Shown one piece after another: positions 8,158 through 17,090 of a stretch of DNA of 47,434 bases (position 1 is its first letter; each line of letters starts with the position of its first letter). Source of the DNA: CAYNRG01 sp047973125 (GTDB lineage Bacteria; Bacillota_I; Bacilli_A; Erysipelotrichales; Erysipelotrichaceae). Made by a program: the position numbers and the translations under genes. The DNA lies in NCBI GenBank assembly GCA_047973125.1, contig JBKEBK010000013.1, forward strand, positions 1 through 47,434, in the 5' to 3' direction. The notes beneath the pieces are model-generated. The model did no database searches. It was not told the origin of the DNA and worked only from the letters and a program-made list of their open reading frames with translations.

Positions 8158-8580
8158 TTAAAACACTCTAGATGAATAAAAGGCAGTGTAGCAGGCAATT
8201 CCTAAATAAAATAGATCTAGTATACCGATTTTTAAAATCATTGTTTTAAATGTAGGTCCTAATTTACTAAAGAAAATTTCAGCATGTCCTAAGTTTAAAT
8301 AAAATAAAAATGACATAGAAAATCTTGATATAATATAACAAAGGATAAATAATGCAACAGCAACAATTGAAAAAGATAGGGTTACACCTCTGCCATATTT
8401 TTTCATTGTTATGCCAATTACATATGCTGCACCGATATATATCCAATAAAACATAATGTTAAAAATATTCATAAATAAACCAATCGCAACTCCTAAAAGC
8501 ACTGCGACTATCGCTCCTGCAGTTGCACCTTTTAATATTCTTTCTTGTCTTACTAAGATATCAGAATTAAAAATTTTCAT
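8158..8580 (-). CDS. Small integral membrane protein, unknown function
   Basis: A 140-residue protein with about four hydrophobic helices (GAIVAVLLGVAIGLFM, IMFYWIYIGAAYVIGI, LSFSIVAVALFILCYI, GILDLFYLGIACYTAF). I do not recognise the family. GGGAGGT lies 7 bp before the ATG at 8580, so a longer frame to 8601 is rejected. It is co-transcribed with alr, whose start follows after 2 bp. A role in envelope physiology is possible only by association. Confidence 0.75.
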   Translation of the reverse strand: MKIFNSDILVRQERILKGATAGAIVAVLLGVAIGLFMNIFNIMFYWIYIGAAYVIGITMKKYGRGVTLSFSIVAVALFILCYIISRFSMSFLFYLNLGHAEIFFSKLGPTFKTMILKIGILDLFYLGIACYTAFYSSRVF

Positions 8581-8737
8581 AAATTTACCTCCCTTATACA
8601 ATTTAATTAATTATAACACCAAAATAGCTAAATATAAATAAATTCATTTTTATCAGATTGTATTTTATAGCTAGTTATCAATACCATGTAGCCGATTTAA
8701 TATGCTAATGATATAATAATAAAACGAGGTGATGAAA

Positions 8738-9577
8738 ATGAATAAAATTGCAATTATGGTTGATTCGGCAGCTGACATTTCTAATGAAGAGGCTATAGAG
8801 TTGGGGATTCATGTAATAAGGATGCCTCTTGGAGTTGGTGAAAAAACTTTTTTAGAATTTGATGAAATAAGTGATGAAGAATTTTTTGAAGCTATGAATA
8901 ATGGAGAGTCAGTTAAAACATCACAACCAATACTGGGAGATTTAATAAAAAAAATAGATTCGCTGTTAGTTGATTATGATCAAGTTTTATATATACCAAT
9001 ATCAAAGGGGTTAAGTGGTACATATTCAAGTGCTGAAACATTGAGTAAATCATATGATGGAAAACTGGTTGTAGTTGAATCAAGTTATGTTGCATATCCA
9101 CTTCAATACCTATCAAAAATAGCAAAAGAGATGGCTGATAAAGGAATTGATATAAATACAATAAAAAGTACCATTGAAAATAATATGGATATGTTTGCAG
9201 TTATTGTGCCAGAAAATCTTAAACATTTAAAAAAGGGTGGAAGAATTTCTCCAGCTGCAGCAGCACTTGGATCATTACTTAAAATCTGTCCGTTACTAAA
9301 ATTTGAAGATGGTAAAATTGATGTTTTAGATAAAGTTAGAACTTTAAAAAAAGCATATAAAAAAGCTGTTGAATATTGTGTAGATGTAGAGAATAAAGAG
9401 GAGTATCTATGGTATGTTGTTGGCTCTAACTGTGATGAGAGTGTATCAGAATTACAAGAATTTGCTAAAAATGAATCGGGAATTAATTTTGAAACTTCAA
9501 AATTAAGAGCAATAATCACAGCCCATACAGGTCCGGGAACTGTAGCTGTAGGTCGTGTTAAAAAGATAAAATATTAA
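8738..9577 (+). CDS. DegV family fatty-acid-binding protein
   Basis: The DegV/FakB family consists of soluble two-domain proteins that hold a fatty acid; in Gram-positives, FakB members present it to the kinase FakA for phosphorylation and entry into phospholipid. This 279-residue protein shows the family signatures IMVDSAADIS (N-terminus), KTSQP, SKGLSGTYSSA, LKKGGRIS and HTGPGTVAVG (C-terminus). GAGGTGAT lies about 5 bp before the ATG at 8738; in-frame GTG 8729 and ATG 8732 overlap that site. No FakA gene is in the window, so the partner is assumed to lie elsewhere. Monocistronic with its own terminator. Confidence 0.92.
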   Translation: MNKIAIMVDSAADISNEEAIELGIHVIRMPLGVGEKTFLEFDEISDEEFFEAMNNGESVKTSQPILGDLIKKIDSLLVDYDQVLYIPISKGLSGTYSSAETLSKSYDGKLVVVESSYVAYPLQYLSKIAKEMADKGIDINTIKSTIENNMDMFAVIVPENLKHLKKGGRISPAAAALGSLLKICPLLKFEDGKIDVLDKVRTLKKAYKKAVEYCVDVENKEEYLWYVVGSNCDESVSELQEFAKNESGINFETSKLRAIITAHTGPGTVAVGRVKKIKY

Positions 9578-9598
9578 TTCAGCAGATGCTGAATTTTT
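9578..9598 (+). terminator. Terminator after the DegV gene
   Basis: A perfect 7-bp stem (TTCAGCA/TGCTGAA, 2-nt loop) is followed by TTTTT. Confidence 0.75.
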
Positions 9599-9614
9599 AA
9601 ATATGAGGTAATAT

Positions 9615-10295
9615 ATGGAAGTTATAATAAATGGATATAAATTTAAGGTATATATAAAAAGATGTAACAATAAAAATATGTACCTTAGGGTAAAGGAAGA
9701 TGGTTTATACGTTAGTGCAAACTTTAAAATTAAAGATCAGGATATATTAAGATTTATAAATTCAAAACAGGATTGGATAATTAAAGCATTTGATAAAAGA
9801 CAAAAAAGAGTGGGTATGCTATCAAAGGGCGTTGATGCTCCAATTATTTATTTATTAGGAGAAAAGAAATTTGTTAACTACAAACTCTCTAAAAGAAACT
9901 TTTTAGAAGTTAATAATGATATAGTTACATTTAATTTAAAAGAAATTGATGATTTACTAATTCAAAAAACCTTTAGTAAGTATGCTAAGAGTAAATTAGA
10001 AGAAATTTTAAATGAGAAAAGGAAAAGATGGGATAGACTAATTATAGATTACAAAATAACAAAAGAGGTACAAATTAAAATCAGATCAATGACATCAAGA
10101 TGGGGAAGTTGTATGGTGAATAAAGGTGTAATAACTATGAATTTATCTCTTATTCATTTCCCTGTTGAATGCATAGATTATGTACTTCTTCATGAATATA
10201 CTCATTTAATAGTGCCAAATCACTCAAAACGTTTTTATGATGTCATAAAATATAATATGCCAGACTATAAAAATTATATAAATATGTTAAAATAG
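9615..10295 (+). CDS. YgjP-like (M48/WLM-type) zinc metallopeptidase
   Basis: This 226-residue protein belongs to the YgjP/DUF45 group of putative zinc metallopeptidases. The C-terminal half has SRWGSC (161-166) and the zinc motif HEYTH (193-197), with a third candidate ligand H203 in VPNHSKRF. The N-terminal part is the variable beta-rich region of the family. No signal peptide, so cytoplasmic. Substrates of this family are poorly known. It lies 20 bp before an MscS channel gene in the same direction, so the two may be co-transcribed. Confidence 0.88.
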   Translation: MEVIINGYKFKVYIKRCNNKNMYLRVKEDGLYVSANFKIKDQDILRFINSKQDWIIKAFDKRQKRVGMLSKGVDAPIIYLLGEKKFVNYKLSKRNFLEVNNDIVTFNLKEIDDLLIQKTFSKYAKSKLEEILNEKRKRWDRLIIDYKITKEVQIKIRSMTSRWGSCMVNKGVITMNLSLIHFPVECIDYVLLHEYTHLIVPNHSKRFYDVIKYNMPDYKNYINMLK

Positions 10296-10315
10296 AATAA
10301 AGGACAGGTGTAAAT

Positions 10316-11215
10316 ATGAATGATTTAGTTTTAGTTTTAGAAAAAATATTAGATTTTGGAAGAAATATATTTATTAATGGCTTAGTGTTCACTCTAATTT
10401 TATTTTTTGTCTTAATAATTTTTGGAAAAATCATAAAAAAAATAATTCGTAAAGCAATAAGGATAAAACTATCAAAATCAGGAAAACAAATGATTTCCTC
10501 TTATTACTTCACTGAGAAAGTTTTAATTTTTTTACTGGATAGTATTATTGTTATTGTTGTTCTTTTACAAATAAGAGGATTCCAACAGGTTGGAGCTGCA
10601 ATGCTAGGGGCATCTGGGGTAGCAGCATTAGTAATTGGTCTTGCTGCTCAAGAGTCAATGTCTAATGTCCTTGGTGGTTTTTTCTTATCATTTTATCGTC
10701 CATTTGATGTTGGAGATTTAATTCATCTTCCAGATAAAAATCTAACTGGAAGGGTTATAGAAATTGGATTTAGACATACAGAAATTGAAACATTAATGAA
10801 ATCACGAGTAATAGTACCAAATAGCTTAATGAATAATTCTGTTGTAGAGAATAAAGATAAGGGTAGCTCAAATTTTTGCAACTTATTATATTTTGGTATA
10901 AGTTATGATAGTGATGTTAATAAAGCCATAAAAATTATTCAAAAGCACTGTATGAATCACCCTGATTGCATTGATGTAAGAAGTAAAAAGGATAAAGATA
11001 ATAAAGCCCCTGTTGTTCCGGTATTAATGACAGCTTTAAAAGATTTTTCAGTTGAGCTAAGAGCTTCAGTTATGAGTAAAGATGCGGCTATTGGATTTGC
11101 AATGTCATGTGATCTAAGGAAAAAAATTAAAGAAGATTTTGATAAAAAGGGGATTACTATTCCATTTCCAACTAATTATATAATTCAAGATGAAAATAAA
11201 AAAGTGATAAAATAA
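10316..11215 (+). CDS. MscS-family small-conductance mechanosensitive channel
   Basis: MscS channels open under membrane tension and release solutes during osmotic downshock. This 299-residue copy has three hydrophobic segments (about 20-45, 65-85 and 95-125). The pore-lining TM3 stretch is AAMLGASGVAALVIGLAAQ, followed by the typical FFLSFYRPFDVGDLI and a soluble vestibule domain with VIVPNSLMNNSVVEN. Length and order match the family. AGGACAGGTG lies just upstream of the ATG. The end of the gene overlaps the 5' arm of a bidirectional terminator. Confidence 0.92.
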   Translation: MNDLVLVLEKILDFGRNIFINGLVFTLILFFVLIIFGKIIKKIIRKAIRIKLSKSGKQMISSYYFTEKVLIFLLDSIIVIVVLLQIRGFQQVGAAMLGASGVAALVIGLAAQESMSNVLGGFFLSFYRPFDVGDLIHLPDKNLTGRVIEIGFRHTEIETLMKSRVIVPNSLMNNSVVENKDKGSSNFCNLLYFGISYDSDVNKAIKIIQKHCMNHPDCIDVRSKKDKDNKAPVVPVLMTALKDFSVELRASVMSKDAAIGFAMSCDLRKKIKEDFDKKGITIPFPTNYIIQDENKKVIK

Positions 11216-11232
11216 AATTTATCACTTTTTAT
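11199..11232. terminator. Bidirectional terminator between mscS-type gene and FAD enzyme gene
   Basis: A perfect 13-bp stem (AAAAAGTGATAAA/TTTATCACTTTTT) overlaps the end of the channel gene and the end of the converging gene. Confidence 0.88.
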
Positions 11233-12787
11233 TATGTTTCATTATTAATGCTTCAGCACATCTTACACCATCAACTCCACTTGAAATGATCCCTCCGGCA
11301 TATCCTGCGCCTTCGCCGCAGGGATAAATGCCAGGGTGTGATACACTTTCAAAATATTCATTTCTAAGTATTCTTATTGGACAGCTTGACTTAGACTCAA
11401 CTGCAGTAAGAATGGCATCTTCACTAAAGCCTTTAATTTTTGTATTAAAATTATTTAATCCCTCAATCAAAGCTTCATTTATTTCATCACTGAATAAATC
11501 TCTTAAATTAGCAAATTTTACTCCCATACAATATGATGGTTTAGTTTTATTTAATTTCGTTGTAATTTTATTATTAATAAAATCTTGTACAGTCTGTATT
11601 GGTGCGCTATAGTCTGATCCTCCAAGCTCAAATGTTTGCTTCTCTAGTGATTCAAGATATCTAAATCCGTCCATTACATCATCTTTATAATAATCTTCCT
11701 TAAATACTTGCACTAAAATTGCACTGTTTGCATTCTTTTGATCTCTTTTACTGTTACTCATACCATTTACCACTAAAAGATTATCATCGCATGAACTGGG
11801 AATTACTAAACCCCCAGGACACATACAAAACGTGTAAACTCCACGCTTATTTTTGCTGGTATGGCTTAGTCTATATTCTGCGGATTTAAGTCTTGGATGA
11901 TTTGCTAAGGAGTGATAGCGCTGTTTATCTATAAGCTCTTGTAAATGCTCAATTCTTAAGCCTACAGCAAAGTTCTTAGGCTCAATTTTAATATTATCAT
12001 AGTGCAATTGTTTTATTGTATCTTTTGCACTATGACCGATACATAATATTATGTCATTACAGATAAAACTTTGCTTATTTGTAATAACTAATTTTTTATT
12101 GTTTTCTTCTTTAAATGATATAAATTTAGTATCAAAGTAAATCTTACCACCCAACTCAATTATTCTATTTCTTATATTCTTTACAATTTCTCTTAATTTA
12201 TCTGTTCCAATATGAGGATGTGCCTGATAAAGAATCTTTTTATCAGCTTTAGCATCAACTAAAGCATTCAAAATAAAAGAAACTTTCTCATCCTTTATTC
12301 TAGTGGTTAGTTTTCCATCGGAAAATGTACCAGCTCCACCTTCACCAAATTGAACATTGCTTTCATTATTTAAAATTTTATTATTCCAAAAATTCTCAAC
12401 ATCTTCTACTCTTTTATCAACTGCTGATCCTCTTTCAATTACTATTGGATTACAGCCAGCCATAGCAAGCCTTAAGGCAGCAAACATCCCTGCAGGACCA
12501 AATCCAACAACAATAGGTGGATGCTCCATTTTATTTAATAGTTGCAAAGGTGCTTTTCGATCTAAAAGTTTTCTCTTTACAAATTGATAATGAAGAAACT
12601 TTTCTTCGTTATCAACTTGTGCAAGGACGGTATAAATAAATTTTACATTGTTTTTTCTTGCATCAATTGACTCTTTTAAAATTGTGAAATCATGAATACA
12701 TTTTTCTTGGCAACTAAGTTTATTTGCAATATGTTTTATAGATAATTCTTCATCTATTGGTGTACTTACTTGGCTAATTTCTATCAT
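11222..12787 (-). CDS. COG2509-type FAD-dependent oxidoreductase
   Basis: A 521-residue flavoprotein of the uncharacterised FAD-dependent dehydrogenase family (COG2509). After an N-terminal domain of about 90 residues comes the Rossmann FAD motif VVGFGPAGMFAALRLA, then ERGSAVDKRVEDVE. GEGGAGTFSDGKLTTR and the C-terminal GEGAGYAGGIISSGVDG are the family hallmarks. FCMCPGGLV contains two cysteines. Substrate and electron acceptor are unknown for the family. Monocistronic; AAGGAG lies 5-6 bp before the ATG. Confidence 0.9.
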   Translation of the reverse strand: MIEISQVSTPIDEELSIKHIANKLSCQEKCIHDFTILKESIDARKNNVKFIYTVLAQVDNEEKFLHYQFVKRKLLDRKAPLQLLNKMEHPPIVVGFGPAGMFAALRLAMAGCNPIVIERGSAVDKRVEDVENFWNNKILNNESNVQFGEGGAGTFSDGKLTTRIKDEKVSFILNALVDAKADKKILYQAHPHIGTDKLREIVKNIRNRIIELGGKIYFDTKFISFKEENNKKLVITNKQSFICNDIILCIGHSAKDTIKQLHYDNIKIEPKNFAVGLRIEHLQELIDKQRYHSLANHPRLKSAEYRLSHTSKNKRGVYTFCMCPGGLVIPSSCDDNLLVVNGMSNSKRDQKNANSAILVQVFKEDYYKDDVMDGFRYLESLEKQTFELGGSDYSAPIQTVQDFINNKITTKLNKTKPSYCMGVKFANLRDLFSDEINEALIEGLNNFNTKIKGFSEDAILTAVESKSSCPIRILRNEYFESVSHPGIYPCGEGAGYAGGIISSGVDGVRCAEALIMKHNKK

Positions 12788-12925
12788 GTTTGTTTCTCCT
12801 TAAAATAAAGTATAGCATATAAAGGGCGTATTTGTTTTTTTGAATTATCAATCATGATAAAATATCTTATAACAAGCAGTAATTATCTTAAAAATATAAT
12901 TAATATAAAAAAAAGAAAGGAGCGT

Positions 12926-13861
12926 ATGAATTTAATTCATACAACAATAAAAATGAAAAAAAGTTTTATAAACTTTGAAAAAGAAGTAATTAAAAAAGGG
13001 TATCCTCTTTTAGAGAATGTATCATTAAAAGAATATACAAGTTTAAAGATAGGTGGAAATGCAAAATTTTTAGTAGAGCCAAAGTCAAAAGAAGAAATAA
13101 TTTTTTTATTAAACTGTGCAAAAAAGTATAATGTTCCATTTTTCATAATTGGAAATGGTACCAATGTTTTAGCAAAAGATGAAGGGTATAATGGTTTGAT
13201 AATTGTTACAAAATCTAACTTTAACACTATTAAAGTTGAAGGAAATATTATCAGTGCTCTATCAGGAGTAAGCTTGATTGATTTATGTGATGTGGCATAT
13301 GAGAGCTCACTTAGTGGAATGGAGCAGTTATATGGAATACCAGGAAGTGTTGGTGGAGCAATTTATATGAATGCAGGGGCATTTAATAAGGAAATAAAGG
13401 ACGTCATAATTGAGTGTACTATTGTAGATGATAAGGGTAATATTAAAACGATAAATAAAGAAAAAATGATGCTGTCATATCGTCACAGTGTTTTTACCAA
13501 TACAAAGGATGTTATTTTAGAGGCAAAATTTAAGTTGGAGTCTAAAGATTCTAATAGTATAAAAAAGTTAATGGATGAGATTTTATTTAAAAGAGTTGAT
13601 AAGCAACCATTAGAGTATCCAAATGCTGGCAGTACATTTAAAAGACCTGTAGGATATTTTGCATCAGCTTTGATTGAAGAATCAAATTTAAAAGGTTATA
13701 AGCATCATGGAGTAATGGTAAGTGACAAGCATTCAGGATTTTTAGTAAATTATAATAATGGATCAAGTGCTGAGTTTTTAGAATTAATAGAAATTGTTAA
13801 AGATAAAGTAAAGAGTGATAGTGGAGTAGAATTAGAGTGTGAAATAGAAGTTGTAGAATAA
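12926..13861 (+). CDS. murB: UDP-N-acetylenolpyruvoylglucosamine reductase MurB
   Basis: MurB reduces UDP-GlcNAc-enolpyruvate to UDP-MurNAc with NADPH, an early peptidoglycan step. The 311-residue product has the FAD-binding motifs YTSLKIGGNAKF and GNGTNVLA, then SGMEQLYGIPGSVGGAIYMN, SYRHSVF and NAGSTFKRP, the catalytic-serine region of the short Bacillus-like MurB class. The ATG at 12926 is preceded by GAAAGGAG with only 3 bp spacing; a frame starting at 12854 adds 24 unlikely residues, and ATG 12953 lacks a ribosome binding site. The first 15 bp of the gene (ATGAATTTAATTCAT) form a perfect inverted repeat that could hide the start codon. Confidence 0.95.
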   Translation: MNLIHTTIKMKKSFINFEKEVIKKGYPLLENVSLKEYTSLKIGGNAKFLVEPKSKEEIIFLLNCAKKYNVPFFIIGNGTNVLAKDEGYNGLIIVTKSNFNTIKVEGNIISALSGVSLIDLCDVAYESSLSGMEQLYGIPGSVGGAIYMNAGAFNKEIKDVIIECTIVDDKGNIKTINKEKMMLSYRHSVFTNTKDVILEAKFKLESKDSNSIKKLMDEILFKRVDKQPLEYPNAGSTFKRPVGYFASALIEESNLKGYKHHGVMVSDKHSGFLVNYNNGSSAEFLELIEIVKDKVKSDSGVELECEIEVVE

Positions 13862-13903
13862 AAATATAATTAAATTAATAACTTTATGTCTTGTTTAATG
13901 TGC

Positions 13904-13909
13904 TATAAT
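13904..13909 (+). promoter_or_regulatory. Extended -10 element upstream of the 303-residue membrane protein
   Basis: TGCTATAAT (extended -10 type) lies about 60 bp before the gene; no good -35 is visible. An ATTGTT...AACAAT inverted repeat sits just downstream, around 13926-13945. Confidence 0.4.
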
Positions 13910-13967
13910 GTTTTTAATAGAGGATATTGTTATTTATTCAACAATAAATTAAAGGAGATAAGAAAAG

Positions 13968-14879
13968 ATGAAGGAAAAAAGACCAATCGACTTAAATAAG
14001 TATATTAATATTTCTTTAATATTAAATTTATTTATTTTACTGACACCGATAATGTCATTTAGGATACCAAGTGTTGTTACGGTTGTAGAGAATACCGATA
14101 TTAAACTAAGTGTATTTCTCACTAAAGGACAATTGTTTTTGGAAGAGTTATATAGTTTGATTTTTGAAAGTCTAAATTTTAGAGTTGGTTATTATCTAAG
14201 AATTGTTTTATTAGTAATAACAATTATAATGATTATTAAATTTATTTTAAAAGCATTTAATATCTTAAAAATATCCAATAAGATTGATAAAATAATTGAT
14301 TATTCCTATTATATATCAATTATTGTTTCTTTAGTAATTTTTATAGGGTATAACTTAATTAATGAAGTTTCAAGAATTTATGTAAATTATGCTTATTATG
14401 CGCTTGTTGTTATTGCAATAATCAGCTTAATTGCAATAAAAAATGAAAAAATTAAAGTAAGTTTAAATTCAAAATATCTATTATCACTACTTGTATTTCC
14501 ACTAATTTATAGTTTCTATGTAAGTTTAGAAATACCATTTTTGAAAAGTACGCCAATGGAAACACTCGATTTTCTATTTAACATATTATTTATATTAGAA
14601 AATGATATTAATTCTTTACTTCTATGCATTTTACTTATTTTAATTATCGTAGTTGTTGTTGGCTTAGATTATAATAAAAAGATAAATCCTAAACTTTTTG
14701 CATTTATTACTATTGCTTATGTTGTTGGATTCTTTGCGATGACATATATTCTTACTACTCTATTTAGCTATAGTCTAATTGTGGGTATCGACATAAAAGT
14801 ATCGCTTATAACGATTTTGTACTTATGTTTATCGGCATTTGTTTTCATTGATAATTTACTTAAAGTTTATAACAAATAA
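13968..14879 (+). CDS. Polytopic membrane protein, unknown function
   Basis: A 303-residue, very hydrophobic protein with about eight predicted membrane helices, starting with a short basic N-terminus (MKEKRPIDLNKY). I see no motif that names a family. AAAGGAGAT lies 7-8 bp before the ATG. It is monocistronic, with its own -10 element and terminator. It could be a transporter-like or sensory membrane protein; no partner gene suggests a role. Confidence 0.75.
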   Translation: MKEKRPIDLNKYINISLILNLFILLTPIMSFRIPSVVTVVENTDIKLSVFLTKGQLFLEELYSLIFESLNFRVGYYLRIVLLVITIIMIIKFILKAFNILKISNKIDKIIDYSYYISIIVSLVIFIGYNLINEVSRIYVNYAYYALVVIAIISLIAIKNEKIKVSLNSKYLLSLLVFPLIYSFYVSLEIPFLKSTPMETLDFLFNILFILENDINSLLLCILLILIIVVVVGLDYNKKINPKLFAFITIAYVVGFFAMTYILTTLFSYSLIVGIDIKVSLITILYLCLSAFVFIDNLLKVYNK

Positions 14880-14897
14880 AGTTATAAGCTTTTTTTA
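14864..14897 (+). terminator. Terminator after the 303-residue membrane protein gene
   Basis: A 10-bp stem (AGTTTATAAC/GTTATAAGCT with one G-T pair, 7-nt loop) is followed by a run of eight T. It overlaps the stop codon. Confidence 0.8.
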
Positions 14898-14920
14898 TTA
14901 TATATAATTTCGTGATCCTA

Positions 14921-14971
14921 TTGACACTAAAGTTAGCTAATGCTAACATTGTGTTATTAGCTAAGGGTAAC
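14921..14971 (+). promoter_or_regulatory. Promoter with tandem palindromic operator for the ABC exporter operon
   Basis: TTGACA (14921-14926), 17 bp and TAACAT (14944-14949) form a good promoter. Between and over these boxes lies the perfect palindrome GTTAGCTAATGCTAAC (14932-14947). A degenerate second copy, ATTAGCTAAGGGTAAC, lies at 14956-14971, 24 bp further on, covering the predicted start. Bound protein would block the polymerase. The TTAGC/GCTAA half-sites recall DtxR/MntR-type metal-regulator operators, but that link is inference. Confidence 0.6.
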
Positions 14972-14985
14972 TATAGGGGTGAATA

Positions 14986-15354
14986 ATGAAAATTATATAT
15001 TTTATTGTAGGTTTATTAATGATGATTATTGGTTCTATTGGAGTTGTACTTCCAGTGCTGCCTACAACTCCATTTTTTTTAGGAGCAATCTTTTTCTTTG
15101 GTAAAAGTTCTCAGAGAGTTCATGATATGTTTGTAGAAAGTAAACTTTATAAAGATCATTTTAGTGATTTTGTAAAGAGTCGCTCAATGACTTTAAAATC
15201 AAAAATTAAACTACTATCACTAGCAAGCTTTATGATGTTGTTAGCTTTTATATCTGTACAAAATATACACGTAAGGATATTAATAATAGTGTTAGTTATT
15301 TTTAAATATTATTACTTTACTTTTAAAATTAAAACAATAAAGGAGTCGTTATGA
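14986..15354 (+). CDS. DUF454 (YbaN-like) inner membrane protein
   Basis: A 122-residue membrane protein of the DUF454/YbaN family. The family signature GVVLPVLPTTPFFLGA follows the first helix, then FFFGKSSQRVHDMFV; two further helices lie near the C-terminus. The biochemical role of the family is unknown. It is first in an operon with two ABC half-exporters and a YgbA-like protein, and its stop overlaps the next start (ATGA). AGGGGTGA lies just before the ATG. Confidence 0.88.
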   Translation: MKIIYFIVGLLMMIIGSIGVVLPVLPTTPFFLGAIFFFGKSSQRVHDMFVESKLYKDHFSDFVKSRSMTLKSKIKLLSLASFMMLLAFISVQNIHVRILIIVLVIFKYYYFTFKIKTIKESL

Positions 15355-17090
15355 TTAATAAGCGTTTATTAAAATTTGTATCACCTTACAAGAAATATAT
15401 TTATTATAATGTCTTGTTTCAATGGATAAGTTTAATTTCTCAAATTATAATAATTGGAATTATTGCTAATATGATAAATAAACTTTTTGATAAAACTATT
15501 GATAATAATATAGTTTTAATATCAACATTAATTGTAGTTATTTGTTTGATTATTAGATTTGTCATGGATAAATTAATCATTAAAATGTCATTTTTTGCAT
15601 CTAGAGAAATAAAGGTGAGTCTTAGAAGTGCTATCTTTAATAAATTATATTCTCTTGATGCACAAAAACGCAGTGAAATTAGAAATGGTGAATTAACTCA
15701 ACTATGTGTAGAGGGTACTAATAATCTTGATGTATATTTTGGTATGTATTTACCACAGTTTTACTATAGCTTATTAGCTCCACTAACACTTTTTATAGTC
15801 TTATCTACAATTAGTTTTAAAGCGGCTATTGTCTTGTTAATATGTGTACCAATTATTCCAATTTCTATAATGTTGATTCAAAAACTTGCAAAAAAATTAT
15901 TGAGTAAATACTGGAATATGTATGGAAATCTTGCAGATAGCTTTTTAGATAATATTCAAGCTTTAACCACTTTGAAAATTTATCAAAATGATCAAAAAAG
16001 ACATGATATGATGAACAAAGAAGCCCAAAAATTTCGTAGTGCAACAATGAAGGTATTAGTAATGCAGCTAAATTCAATTGCAGTGTTGGATCTTGTTGCT
16101 TTTGGTGGGGCTGCAATTGGTATTATAATTTCGATTATTGCATTTAGTAATAATGAAATAACTATTGGAGAAAGTTTTATTATGATTATGTTATCAGCTG
16201 AATTCTTTATTCCATTAAGATTACTTGGCTCTCTTTTTCATATTGCTATGAATGGAAATGGTGCTAGTAAAAAGATTTTTGATTTTTTAGATCAGCCATC
16301 AGCTAATAACAAAACAAGAAAAATAAATGATAAAGTTAAGACCATAAAAATTAATGATTTAAATTTTTCTTATGATTTAAAATGTAATGTTTTAAATGGT
16401 ATTAATATCAATATTAATAATAATGGCTTATATGCCTTTGTTGGTGAGTCTGGTTGTGGTAAATCAACACTGGCAAAGCTATTAATTGGAAGTTATAAAA
16501 ATTATACTGGAAAATTACAAATAAATGAAGATAGTATAAATGAAATTGATAGTAATAATTTAAACTTAAATATAACAATGATAGACTCAAATAATTATCT
16601 TTTTAAAGGGGATGTATTTTCTAATTTAGAAGATGGTAAAAAAGATGCTACAGATAAAGAAATGTGGGGTGTATTAGAAAAGGTAAACTTAAAACAATAC
16701 TTTATGCAACAAGAGGGATTAGATACAAAAATATTAGAGAATGGTAGTAACCTTTCAAAAGGACAAGCTCAGCGTTTAGCACTTGCAAGGGCACTTTTAC
16801 ATGATTCATCAGTATACATATTTGATGAGGCAACATCAAATATTGATGTTGAAAGTGAGATGGAAATACTTAAGGTAATCTATGAGTTATCACTGAATAA
16901 AATTGTAATATTTATAACACATAATTTAGCAAATATTTATGATGCTAATACTATATATGTAATTGAAAATGGGAGTATTGTCCAAAGTGGTAAACATCAA
17001 GAGTTATGTAAAGAGAAGGGACTATATAAAAAGATGAATGATATTCAGAAAATGTATATGAGTAATGTTAAGGGTGATGTTTATGAATAG
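15351..17090 (+). CDS. ABC exporter half-subunit, CydD-like (membrane + ATPase)
   Basis: A 579-residue fused transmembrane/ATPase half-exporter. The six-helix membrane domain covers about 1-300. The ATPase domain has Walker A GESGCGKST, a signature varied to LSKGQAQR and Walker B VYIFDEATSN. With the next gene it would form a heterodimer resembling CydDC, which in E. coli is tied to thiol export, haem handling and cytochrome bd assembly. No cytochrome bd genes are visible here, so the real cargo (thiol, haem/porphyrin or another small molecule) is open. AAAGGAG lies 7 bp before the ATG, which overlaps the upstream stop. Confidence 0.85.
   Translation: MINKRLLKFVSPYKKYIYYNVLFQWISLISQIIIIGIIANMINKLFDKTIDNNIVLISTLIVVICLIIRFVMDKLIIKMSFFASREIKVSLRSAIFNKLYSLDAQKRSEIRNGELTQLCVEGTNNLDVYFGMYLPQFYYSLLAPLTLFIVLSTISFKAAIVLLICVPIIPISIMLIQKLAKKLLSKYWNMYGNLADSFLDNIQALTTLKIYQNDQKRHDMMNKEAQKFRSATMKVLVMQLNSIAVLDLVAFGGAAIGIIISIIAFSNNEITIGESFIMIMLSAEFFIPLRLLGSLFHIAMNGNGASKKIFDFLDQPSANNKTRKINDKVKTIKINDLNFSYDLKCNVLNGINININNNGLYAFVGESGCGKSTLAKLLIGSYKNYTGKLQINEDSINEIDSNNLNLNITMIDSNNYLFKGDVFSNLEDGKKDATDKEMWGVLEKVNLKQYFMQQEGLDTKILENGSNLSKGQAQRLALARALLHDSSVYIFDEATSNIDVESEMEILKVIYELSLNKIVIFITHNLANIYDANTIYVIENGSIVQSGKHQELCKEKGLYKKMNDIQKMYMSNVKGDVYE

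Noticed and set aside
8913..9519. Long reverse-strand frames inside the DegV gene, and similar ones inside coaX, pheT, phnE and others
   Set aside because: They are antisense to well-supported genes and lack ribosome binding sites and family motifs.
14932..14971. CRP/FNR or Rex operator
   Set aside because: The half-sites TTAGC/GCTAA do not match TGTGA/TCACA, TTGAT/ATCAA or TTGTGAA-type patterns.
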